A stretch of DNA of 64,000 nucleotides from Penium margaritaceum (taxonomy: Eukaryota; Streptophyta; Zygnematophyceae; Desmidiales; Peniaceae), in contig SZWC01000519.1 in assembly GCA_023375785.1 (NCBI GenBank), positions 20,249 through 84,248 of the forward strand, written 5' to 3'. The stretch's first letter is position 1. Each line of letters starts with the position of its first letter. A program made the translations under genes and the position numbers. Under the pieces are notes generated by a model. It worked only from the letters and a program-made list of their open reading frames with translations. It ran no database searches and was not told the origin of the DNA. Shown piece by piece: positions 11,798 to 22,900 of the stretch.

Positions 11798-14700
11798 CCA
11801 GAGGCTTGCTCTACCATTCTTTGGCTTGCTCCACCGTTCTCACGCTTGGTCCACCGTTCTCGGACCTGCTCCACCATTATCTGGCCTGCTCCACTGTTCC
11901 CTACTTTGATCCACCTTTCATTGCCTCACTCCACATTCCTCTGGTTTGCTCCGCCGTTCTCTGGCTTGTTCTTCATTTTTCTGGCTTGCACCACCTTTCT
12001 TTAGCATGCTCCACCACTTTCTAGCTTGCTTTACCTTTCTATGGCTTGGTCCACCTTTCTCTGGCTTACTCCACCTTTCTCTGGCTTGCTCCACCTTTCC
12101 CTGGCTTGCTCCACCTTTCTCAGGCTTGCTCCACATTTCTTTAGCTTGCTCCACCTTTCCCTGACTTGCTCCCCCTTTCTCAGGCGTGCTCCATCCTTCT
12201 CTGGCTTGCTCCACCTTTCCTTAACTTGCTCAACCTTTCTGTGGCTTTCTGCACCTTCCACTGGTTTGCTCCACCGCTCTCTGACTTGCTCCACCTTTTG
12301 CTGGCTTGCTCCTTCTCTTCCTGGCTTGCTCCACTTTTCTCTGGCTCGCTTCACCTTTAATTGGACTGCTCCAACATTCTGTGGCTTGCTCCACCGTTCT
12401 CTAGCTTGCTTCACTATTCTCTCGCTTGCTCTACTGTTCTCTGGCTGGCTTCATCCTTCTCTGGCTTGCTCCACCTTTCTCTCGCTTGCTGAACCGTTAT
12501 CTGGCTTGCTCCACCTTTTTCTGGCCTGGTCCACCTTTCCCTGGCCTGCTCCGCCTTTCTCTGGCTTGCTCCACCTTCATCTGGATTGCTCCACCTTTCT
12601 CAGGCTTGTTCTATTGTTATCTGGATTCCTCCACCATTCTCTTGCTTGCTCCGCCATTCTCTCGCTTGCTCCACCGTTTTCGGGATTATTCGACCTTTGC
12701 CTGGCTTGCTCCGCCTTTCTCAGGCTTGCTCCACCTTCCTCTGGCTTGCTCCACTCTTCTCTGCCTTGCTCCACCTTTCTCTGCCTTGCTCCACCTTTCT
12801 CTGGCTTATTCCGCCTTTTTTAGGCTTGCTCCACCTTTCTCTGACTTGCTCCACTGTTTTCTGGCTTGCTCAACCTTTCTCTGGCTTGCTCTTGCTTTCT
12901 CTTGCATACACTACCTTTCTCTGGCCTGTTCCACCTTTCTATGGCTTGATCCATCTTTCCCTGGATTTCTCCACCATTCTCTGGCTTGCTCCACCATTCT
13001 CTGGCTTGCTCCACCTTTATTTGGCTTACTCCACCTTTCTCTGGCTTGCTCCACCATTCTCTGACTTGCTCCATTGTTCTCTGGCTTGTACCACCGTTCT
13101 CTGACTTGCTCTACAATGCTCCAACTTGCTCCAGCATTCTCTAGCTTGCTCAACCATTCTCTGGATTTCTCAACAATTCTCTTGCTTGCTCCACCTTTCT
13201 CTGGATTGCTCCAACATTGTCTGGCTTGCTCCACCTTTCTGTGGCTTGCTCCACCATTTTCTGGCTTGCTCCACTGTTCTCTGGCTTGCTCCACTGTTCT
13301 CTGGCTTGCTCCACCATTTTATGGCTTGCCCCACCTTTATCTCGCTTGCTCTGCCTTTCTCTGGGTTGCTCTACCTTTCTCTGGCATGCTCCACCTGTCT
13401 GTACCTTGCTCCACCTTTCTATGGATTGCTCCACCTTTCTCTCGCTTGCTCCACCTTGCTGTGGCTTGCTCCACCTTTCTCTGGCTTGCTCCAATGTTCT
13501 TTGACTTGCTCAACCTTTCTCTGGCTTGCTATCGCTCTCTCTTGCATACTCTACCTTTCTCTGGACTGCCCCACCTTTCTCTCGCCTGCTCCACCGTTCT
13601 CTGGCTTGCTCCACTCTTCTCTGGCTTGCTTCACATTTCTCTGGCTCGCTCCACATTTCTCTGGCTTGCTCCACCTTTTTCTGGCTTTCTCTACCATTCT
13701 CTGGATTGCTCCACCATTTATGTGCTTGCACCACCGTTCTCTGACTTGCTCCACCATACTCTGGCTTGCTCCAGCATTCTCTTGCTTGCTCCACCACTCT
13801 CTGGCTTGCACCACCTTTCTCTCGGTTCCTCAATGGTTCTCTGGCTTGCTCCACCGTTCTATGGCATGCTCCACCAGTCTCAAGCTTGTTCCACCATTTT
13901 CTGGATTGCTCCACCATTATCTGCCTTGTCCGCCATTCTTTACATTGCTCCACTGTTGTTTGGCCTGCTCTAGCTTTATCTGGCTTGGTTTACCTTTCTC
14001 TGGCTTGCTTTTCTTTTCTCTAGCTTGCGCCACTGTTCTCTGGATTGCTCCACCTTTATCTGGCTTGTTCCACCTTTCCCTAGCTTGCTCCACCGTTCTC
14101 TGCCTTGCTCTACCTCTCTTTTGCTTCTTCCACTATTCTGTGTCCTGCTCCACATTTATCTAGCCTACTCAACCCGTCTCTGGCTTGCTCCACCTTTCTC
14201 TGGATTGCTCCACCTTTCTCTGGCTTTCTTCACCTCTCTCTGTCTTGCTCCATCCTTCTTTGGCTTGCTCCATCGTTCTCTGACTTGCTCCACAATACTC
14301 TGGCTTGCTCTACCATTCTCTGGCTTGCTCCACCGATCTCTGGCTTGCTCCACCGTACGCTGGTTTGCTCCACCATTCTCTTGCTTGCTCCACTGTTCCC
14401 AAGTTTGCTCCACCTTTCTCTGGCATACTCCACCTTTCTCTGGTTTGCTCCACCGCTCTCTGGCTTGCTCCACTGTTCTCTGGCTTGCTTCAACGTTCTC
14501 TAGATTGCTCCACCATTAGCTAGCTTACTCCACCGTTCTCTGGCTTGCTTCACCGTTCTTTGGATTCCTCCACCTTTCTCTGGCTTGATCCATCCTTCTC
14601 TGGCCTGCTCCACCTTTCTCTGGCCTGCTCCACCTTTCTGTGGCCTGCTCCATTTTTTTCTGGCTTTTTCCCGCGTTCTCTGGCTTACTCCACCTTTCAC

Positions 14701-16702
14701 TAGCTTGCTCCACCTTTCTCTGGCTTGCTCCACCTTTCTCGGGTGTGCTCCACCTTTTTTGGGCTTTCTCCACCTTTCTCTGCCTTGCTCCACCTTTCCA
14801 TGGCTTGCCCCACCTTTCTCTGCCTTTATCCACCGTTCTCTGACTTGCTCCACCATTGAGTGGCTTGCTCCACCTTTGTCTGGCTTGCTCCAGCGTTTGC
14901 TGGCCTGCTCCACCTTTCTCTTGCTTGCTTCGCCTTTTTGTGGCTTGCTCCACCTTTCTTTGGCTTGCTCCAACATTCCCTGGATTGCTTGACTTTTCTC
15001 TGGCTTGCTTCACCCTTCTCTGGCTTGATCCACCATTTTCTGGCTTGCTCCACCATTCTCTGTCTTGTTCCAGCATTCTCTGGCTTGCTCCACCTTTCCT
15101 TGACTTGCTCTACCTTTTCATGGATTTCTCCACCTTTCTCTAACGTGCTCCACTTTTCTCTGGCTTGCTCCACTGTTACATGCTTGCTCCACCATTGTCT
15201 GGCTTGCTCAAACTTTCCCTGGATTGCTCCCCCTTTCTCTCGCTTGCTCCACCCTTCTCTGGCTTGCTCCACTGTTACATGCTTGCTCCACCATTGTCTG
15301 GCTTGCTCAAACTTTCCCTGGATTGCTCCCCCTTTCTCTCGCTTGCTCCACCCTTCTCTGGCTTGCTCCACCTTTCTCAAGCTTTCGCCACCTTTCCCTG
15401 GAGTGCTTCACCTTTCTCCAGCTTGTTCCACCTTTCTCTGGCTTGCCCCACCTTTCTCTGGTTTGCTCCACCTTTCTTTGGCTTGCTCCACCTTTCCCTA
15501 GCTTGCTCCACCTTTCTCTGGCTTGCTCCACCTTTCTCTCGCTTGCTCCACCATTCTCTGGCTTGCTCCGCCTTTCTCTGGCTTGCTCCACTCTTATCTG
15601 GCTTGCTCCATCTTTCTCTGTCTTGCTCCAACATTCTCTTGCTAACTCCACCTTTCTTTGGGTTATTCCAGAATTTTCTGGCTTGCTCCACCTTTCTTTG
15701 GCTTGCTCCACCTTTCCATGCTTTGCTCCACCTCTTCCCGGCCTGCTCCACCTTTCTTGGACTTGCTCCACATATCCCTGCCTTGCTCCATCTTTCTCTG
15801 GCTTGCGCCACATTTCTCTGGCTTGCTCTACTTTTGCCTGGCTTGCTCCACCTTTCTATGGCTTGCTCTACCGTTCCTTGGATTGCTCCACCATTCTCTT
15901 GTTTGCTCCACCTTTCTCTAGCTTGCTCCACCGTTCCTTGTCTTGTTCCACCTTTCTCTAGCCTGCTCCACCTTTCCCTGGCTTGCTCCACCTTTCTCTG
16001 GCCTGCTCCACCTTTCTCTGGCTTGCTCCATCTTTTTCTTGCTAACTCCACCTTCCTCTTGCTTGCTCCACTCTTCTCCGGCTTGCTCCCCCTTTTGCTA
16101 GTGTGCTCCACCTTTCTGTAGCTTGCTCTACCGTTCTCTAGCTTGTTTAACCTTTCACTGGCTTGAACCACCGTTCTCTGACGTTTTTCACCTTTCTCTG
16201 GCTTCCGCTACCTTTCTCTAGCTTTCTCCACCTTTCTTTGGCTTGATCCACCTTTCTCTAGCTTGCTACACCTTTCCCTGGCTTACTCTACCTTTATCAG
16301 GGTTGCTCCATCTTTCTCTGGCTTGCTCCACCTTTCACTGGCTTGCTCCACCTTTCTGTGGCTTACTCCACCTTTCCATGGCCTGCTCAATCTTTCTCTG
16401 GATTTCTCCACCTTTCTTTGGTTTGATCCACCTTTCTTTGGCTTTCTCCACCTTTCTCTTGCTTGCTCCACCTTTCTCTTACCTGCTCCACCGTTCTCTG
16501 GCTTGCCCTACCTTTCTCTGGCTTGCCTCACATTTCTCTGGCTTGCTCTACCTTTCTCTGGCTTGCTCCACATTTCTCTGGCTTGCTCCACCATTCTCTG
16601 CCTTGCTCCACCATTCTCTGTCTTGCTTCACCAATATCTGGCTTGTTCCACCGTTCTCTTTCTTGCTCTACCTTTCTCTAGCTTTTTCCATCTTTCCCCG
16701 GC
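11798..16702 (+). repeat. 20-bp satellite array, forward segment
   Basis: About 245 units with consensus CTGGCTTGCTCCACCTTTCT. The period is so even that units keep the same column in 60-base lines for long stretches, with rare one-base slips such as near 13930 and 15180. Because 60 bp is 20 codons, each frame gives the 20-residue cycle LACSTFLWLAPPFSGLLHLS. The reverse strand gives a 20-residue charged cycle rich in K, R, E, Q, S and G. Open frames reach 345 codons at 13126-14163. There is no separate start context, codon bias or domain, so I do not call a gene. The right end fuses to the 62-bp family at GGCTTGCTTAGGTCA. Confidence 0.95.
15162..15359 (+). repeat. Exact 99-bp tandem duplication within the 20-bp array
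   Basis: Two adjacent 99-bp copies are identical as far as I can see. Each has the private junction CACTGTTACATGCTTGCTCC at 15171 and 15270 and the variant GGATTGCTCCCCCTTTCTCT. Five normal units would be 100 bp; the one-base loss at GTTACATGC is carried by both copies, so the loss came before the duplication. Complete identity in an otherwise diverged array points to a recent event or to an assembly artefact. Confidence 0.85.
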
Positions 16703-19535
16703 TTGCTTAGGTCAGTGCTTAGGTCATGTTATCACCGTGTCAATGGTGCTTGGGACAACCTTTCACTGTGTTTATGGTGTTTTGGTCACGTTATCACTAT
16801 TTGAATGGTTCCTTTGTCAGACTTTCATTTCGGCTATGGTGTTTTGGTCACATTTGCATTGTTTTGATGGTGATTTGGTCACATCTCCACTGTGTCTACG
16901 GTGCTTTGGTCACATGATCACCATTTCCATGGTGCTTTGATCCCACTTTCACTGTCTATGGTGCTTAGGTCCCATTATCACAATTTCTATGGTGTTTTGG
17001 TCACACTTTCAATATTTATACGGTGAGTATGTTACATTTCCATTGTATAGATGGTGCTTTGGTTACACTTTACCTGTTTCTATTGTTCTTTGCTCAGAGT
17101 ATGATAGTTTCAAGGGTGCTTTGGTCACACTTTTGTTCTGTATTTAGTATGTCACATTATCACTGTTTCAATAGTGCTTTGGTGTCATTATTACTGTTTA
17201 TGTGGTGCTTTGGTCACACTTTTACAGTGTTTTTAGTGCATCGGTCTCATTATCACTGTTTCAATGGTGCTTTGGTCACACTTTCCCCGTGTCTATGGTG
17301 CATTGGTCACATCATCACTGTCTCACTGGTGTCATGATCACACTTTCACTGTGTCTATGGTGCTTAGCTCACATTATCACTGTTTTAATCATGCTTTGGT
17401 CACACTTTCACTGTGCCTATGATACTTAGCTCATATAATCACTGTTTCAATGGTGCGTTGGTCACACTTTTATGTATCTATGTTATTTTGGTTACATTAA
17501 CACTGATTCAATAGTTCTTTGGTCACACTTTCACTGTGTATATGATCTTAACATCACATTATCACTGTTTCAATGGTGCGCTGGTCACACCTACACCATG
17601 TCTATGGTGCATTGGTGACATGCTCATTGTATAGATGGTGCTTTTTGCTGTGTTTATGGTGCTTGAGTCACAGTTTCACTGTTTCAGTGGTGCTTCGGTC
17701 ACACTTTCAATGTGTCTATTGTGGTTTTCTCACATTATCACTGTTTGAATGGCGGTTTGGTCACACTTTGACGGTGTCCATGGTGTTTACGTCACATTAT
17801 CACTCTTTCAATGGTGCTTTGGTCACAATGTCACGGTGTCTACGGTGCTCGGGTCACATTATCATTGTTTCAATGGTGTGTTTCTTATACTTTCACAGTG
17901 TGTATGTTGACGGGGTCACATTATCACTATTTAGAGGATTCTTTGGTCAAACATTCACTGTTTCTATGGTTTGTATGTCACAGTAGCAGTGTTTCAATGG
18001 TGATTTGGTCACACTTTCACCGTGTTAGTGGTGCTTTGGTAATATTATCATTGTTTCAATGGTACACTAGTAACACTTTCATTTTGTCTATGGTGCTTAT
18101 GTCACATTGTCACTGTTTCAATGGTGCTTTGGTCACACTTTCACTGTGTCTATGGTTCTCAGGTCACGTTATCACTGTATCAATGTTACTTTGGTCACAC
18201 TTCCAGTGTGTCCATGGTTCCTTATATCATCCCTTTTTTATGGTAACTTGGTCACATTTTCACCGTTTCCATTGTCCGTTGATCACATCATCACTGTGCC
18301 AATCGTGCTTTGGTCAAACGTTCACCATGTCTATGGTGCTTTGGTCACATTTTCACTATTTGAATGATGCTTCTGTCACACTTTCACTGTGTCCATGGTG
18401 TTTTTGTCACTCTATCACAGTTTGTATGGTACGTTGGTGACATTATCACTGTTTCAATGGTGCTTTCATTACACTTCCATTGTCTATGGTGCTTATGTCC
18501 CACTATCACTATTTTTTGGTGTTTTGGTGACACTGTCACCGTGTATATGGTGATTGGGTTACATTATCACTGTGTCAATGGTGCTTTGGTTACCCTTTCA
18601 CCGTGTCTACAGTCCTTGTGTCACATTATCGCAATTCTAATGGTGCTTTGGTCACACTTTCAGTGTGTCTATTGTGCTTTGTCTAGAGCATGACAGTTTC
18701 AACGGTGCTTTGGTCACACATTCACTCTGTCCATTGTATGTCACATTATCACTGTTTCAATGGTGCTTTAATCACATTTTCATTGTATATATGGTGCTCT
18801 AGTTTCATTATCACTGTTTCAAGGGTGCTTTGGTCACACTTATGCAGTGTCTATGATGCTTATATCACATTATCACTGTTTCAATGGTGCTTTGGTCACA
18901 CTTTTACTGTGTCTTTGGTGTTGTGGTCACATCATCCCTATTTAAATGGTGCCTTTGTCAAATGTTCACTGTGTCTATGGTGCTTTGGTAACAAAATCAC
19001 TCTTTCAATGGTGTTTTGATCACACTTTCACTATGTCTATAGACTCTTGTCACATTATCACTATTTCACTGGTCATTTGGTCACACTTTCACTTTGCCTT
19101 TGGTGCTTAGGTCACATTATCTCTGTTTTAATGGTGCTTTCGTCATACGTTTGATGTGTCTATGATGCCCAGGTCACATAACAACTGTTTCAATGGTGCT
19201 TTCGTCACACGTTTATGTGTACATGTTGTTTTGGTCACGCAATCAGTCTTTCAGTGGTTTTTTGGGCACACGTTCACCGTGTATATGATGCTCATGTCAC
19301 AATACAAGTGTTTCAATTGTGCTTTGGTCACACCTTCATTTTGTCTATTGTGCTTTGGTCTCGTTGTCATTGTTTGAATGGTAATTTGATCACATTGTCT
19401 CTGTGTCTATGGTGTTTAGGTCACATTATCACTGTTTCAATGGTACTCTGATCACACATTTAGTGTGGCCATAGTGCCTTTGTCACATCATCAGTTTTTC
19501 AATGGTGCTTTGGTAACATTTTTAGTGTGTCTATA
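16703..19535 (+). repeat. 62-bp dimeric satellite array, forward block 2
   Basis: Same 31+31 bp family as 366-5150, in the same orientation, resuming directly after the 20-bp array. Most of this block (about 16735 onward) has a closely matching counterpart at about 50763-53280. The match is seen in private variants such as GGGACAACCTTTCACT, CACATCTCCACTGTGTCTAC, TTCTTTGCTCAGAGTA and TAGAGCATGACAGTTTCAA. It ends at the spacer, where TTAGTGTGTCTATA gives way to CTTCTTGTTTAC. Confidence 0.95.
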
Positions 19536-19914
19536 CTTCTTGTTTACACGGAATCTAAACGTCTTAGACACGCATATTTGTTTAGTGTTGTGGAGGGTAT
19601 TTTGACAAAGTCCCTCCACTGATGAAGGTGCACCCACGCACCCAAACTGGTTTGGCCTTGTACTTTGCTGCAGCTTAACAACTATCATCTATGTGTCTGC
19701 CTCCACACCCCCACCCGTCTCACCCCCTACGCTGGTGTACCAACACCGCTGTCCACTCAGTCCACCACTCATCTCCTATCCACCCTTGTCTGCACCATCC
19801 CTCCATCCTTCCCGCTCTCGCTACGCCAAGGCTTGTGCCCCGGCAACATGTGTCGCATGCTGGGTGTTACTTTTGAGTCGGCATACAGTTTTATATTTCT
19901 TGTCTAAACCCTAT
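19536..19914 (+). other. Non-satellite spacer at an orientation switch, copy 1
   Basis: About 380 bp of non-satellite DNA lying exactly where the 62-bp array changes from forward to reverse. It begins CTTCTTGTTTAC and ends TTGTCTAAACCCTATACC. It contains a broken hairpin (19590-19619), a second small hairpin GGTGC-N6-GCACC (19627-19642), the stretch TTTGGCCTTGTACTTTGCTG, and a C-rich part about 19700-19830 rich in CCACC and CCATCC. Short open frames (60-94 codons) in the C-rich part show no known domain. A homologous copy lies at 53281-53670, also at a forward-to-reverse switch. The function is unknown; it could be the remnant of a mobile element or an old flank carried along by an inverted duplication. 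Confidence 0.8.
19590..19619 (+). other. Imperfect hairpin in spacer copy 1
   Basis: GTGGAGGG (19590-19597) pairs with CCCTCCAC (19612-19619). The inner part TATTT/AAAGT has two mismatched pairs followed by three A-T pairs around a TGAC loop. The same site in spacer copy 2 forms a perfect 13-bp stem. Confidence 0.8.
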
Positions 19915-22900
19915 ACCTTAGCCCATAATACCATAGAGAGTGAAAGTGTGACCAAAGTACCATTGAAATACTGGTGATTTGATCTAAGCACCATAGACAC
20001 AGTGAAAGTGTGACAAAAGTACCATTGAAAATGTGATAACGTGACCAAAGCACGAACAACACAGTTAAAGCGTGACCAAAGCACCATTTCAACAGTGACG
20101 ACGTGAGCATAGCACCATATACACACTGAACGTGTGACAAAAGCACCATGGAAATAGAAATGAAATGATCTCAACACTATAAACACAGTGAAAGTGTGAC
20201 CTAAACATCATTCAAACAGTTATAAAATGACCAACGCACCATAGGCACATTGAAAGTGTGAGCAAATCACCATTAGAATAGTGATAATGTGACCTAAGCA
20301 CCATATACAGAGTGAAAGGGTGACCAACGTACCATTGAAACAGTGATCATGCAACTTAAGCATTATAGACACAATAAAGTGTGACCCAAGCACCATTGAA
20401 ACGGTGATAATGTGACCAAAGCAGCATAGACACAGAGCGTGTGTAACCAAAGCACCATTGAAACAAAGATAATGTGACCAAGGCACAACAGACAGAGTAA
20501 ATGAGTGACAAAAGTACCATTGAAAGAGTGATAATGTGACAAAAGCACCATAAACACAGTGAAGATGTAACCAAAGCACCATTAGAACAATGATGATGTG
20601 ACCTAAGCAGCGTAGGCACAGTGAAAGGGTTACCAGAGCACAATTGAAACACTAATCATGTGACTTAAGCACTATAGACACAATAAAGTGTGACCAAAGC
20701 ACCATTGAAACAGTTATAACATGATCAAATCAGCATACACATGGAGAAAGTGTAACCCAAGCACAATTGATACAGTGATAATGTGACCAAGGCACCACAG
20801 ACATAGTGAAGATGTGACCAAAGCACCATTGAAAGAGTGATAATATGATCAACGCACCACAGAAACAATAGACGTGTGACCAAAGCACTATTGAAACAGT
20901 GATTATGTGACCTAAGCACCATAGACACACTGAAAGTGCGACCAAGGCATAAGTAACTTAGTGATCATGTGACTAACGGACCATAGACCCAATGAAGGTG
21001 TGTCAAAAGCACCATTAAAAAAGTGTTCATATGACCTAATCACCACACACACGTAAACAGGTTACCAAACTCAATTGAAACAATGATAGTGTGACATAAG
21101 CACCATCGACATAGTGAAACTATGACAAAAGCACCATTGAAATGAGGATAATGTGACATAAGTACCATAAAAGCAGTGAAAGGGTGACCAAAGCACCATT
21201 GAAACCAAGATAATGTGACCAACGCACTATAGACACAGTGAAAGTGTGACCAATATTACCACTGAAATGGTGATAATGTGACATAGGCACCATAGTTATA
21301 GTGAACGTGTGACCAAAGCACCATTGAAATGGCGATGATGTGACCAACGTACCATAGACATAGTGAAAGTGTAACCAAAGCACAATTGAAAGAGTGACAA
21401 TGTGACAAAAGCACCATATAACCAGTGAAAGTGCGATGAAAGCACTGTCGCAACTGTGATAATGTGACCATAGTACCATAGACACTATGGAAGTATGACC
21501 AAAGCACCATTCAAATAGCGATAATGTAACCTTAGCACCATAGACACAGAGAAAGTGTGTCCAAAGCACTGTTGAAACAGTCACAATGTGACATAAGCAC
21601 TAGATACACAGTAAAAGTGTGAATAAAGCACCACTGAAATAGAGATACTCTAACACAAGCACAATACAAAGAGGAAAGTGGTGACCAAAGCACCATTGAA
21701 ACGGGACTAAGGTGACCAATGCACCATAGACACAGTGAAAGTGTGACCAAAGTACCATTGAAAAGGCAATAATGTGACCAAAGTACCATGGAAACAGTGA
21801 AAGTATGACCAAAGCACCATTTAAACAGTGAAAACGTTATCAAAGCATTATAGACACAGTGAAATTGTGATCAAAGCACCATTGAAATTGTGAGAATGTG
21901 ACCAAAGAACCATAGATATAGTAACGGTTTCACCCATCTTTGACATAGTGAGAATGTGACCCAAGCACCGTATACACAGTGAATGTGTGACCAAAGCACA
22001 ACGCAAATAGTGACGAAAGTGCCCTTAGCACTATAGCCACAGTGAAAATGTGACCAACGCATCATTGAAACAATAATAATGTGACCAAAGCACCATAGAC
22101 ACGGTGAAAGTGTGAGCAAACAACAATCACAACAGTGATAATGTGACCTAGGAACTATAGAAACAGTGAACGGGTAACCAAAGTACCTTTGAAACAGTGA
22201 TCAGGTGACATGGGTACTATAGACACAGTAAAAGTGTGAAAAACGCCCCATAGAAATAGTGATACTTCGACCAAATCAGCATGGACACATGGAAAGTCTA
22301 GCCAAAGCACCATTTAAACAGTGATAATGTGACCAAGGCACCACAGACAAAGTAAATGTGTGACCAAAGTACCATTGAAAGAGTGATAAAGTGACCAAAG
22401 CACCATAGACATAGTACAAATGTGACAAACACATCATTGAAACAGTGATTATATGACATAAGAACGACTGAGAGTCAAAGTGTGACCAAAGCACCGTTCA
22501 AACAGTGACAACAATGACAAAAGACCATAGACGCAGTGAAAGTGTGTTAAAAGGAGCATTGAACCAGTGAGAATGTGACATAAGCACCATAGACACAGTA
22601 AAGCTATGACAAAAGCATCATTCAAAAATTGTCATGTGACCAAAGCACCATAGACATAGTGATAGTGTGTCAGAAGTACCATTGAAAACGTGATCTAAGC
22701 ACTATATATACAGTGACAGTGTGACCAAAGTGCCACTAAAACACTGATAATGTGACCTAAGCACCATAGAAAAAGGTGAAATTATGACCAAATCACCATT
22801 GAAAGAATGATAATGTGACCAGACCACCATAGCCACACTGAAAGTGTGACTTAAGCACCGTTTAAACAGTTGCGATATGATGAACGCACAATAGACACAG

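Larger units (their letters stand above)
16735..20115 (+). repeat. Segmental duplication, copy 1 (satellite-spacer-satellite)
   Basis: A composite segment of forward 62-bp satellite, spacer 19536-19914, and the first part of the reverse satellite. It corresponds to about 50763-53870. The offset is about 34030 bp at the left end and 33750 bp at the spacer, so the copies differ by net gains and losses of some repeat units. After the spacer, shared odd words such as GATTTGA, AACAACACAG and GAGCA(A/T)AG(A/C)ACCATATACA continue to about 20115. The pair shows that duplication acted on a block larger than the satellite unit. Confidence 0.8.

Noticed and set aside
10950-16702. Very long open frames (up to 345 codons) in the 20-bp array as protein genes
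   Set aside because: The consensus lacks stops in all six frames, overlapping frames of similar length occur on both strands, and no start context or domain is seen.
19690-19910. Short frames in the C-rich part of the spacers (60-102 codons) as a conserved gene
   Set aside because: Several overlapping frames exist, the two copies differ in frame extent, and the residue pattern (P, S, T, H, L) follows from CCACC/CCATCC-rich DNA.
19900-19915. Plant-type telomere repeat (TAAACCCT)
   Set aside because: There is a single word in each spacer copy, with no tandem repetition.
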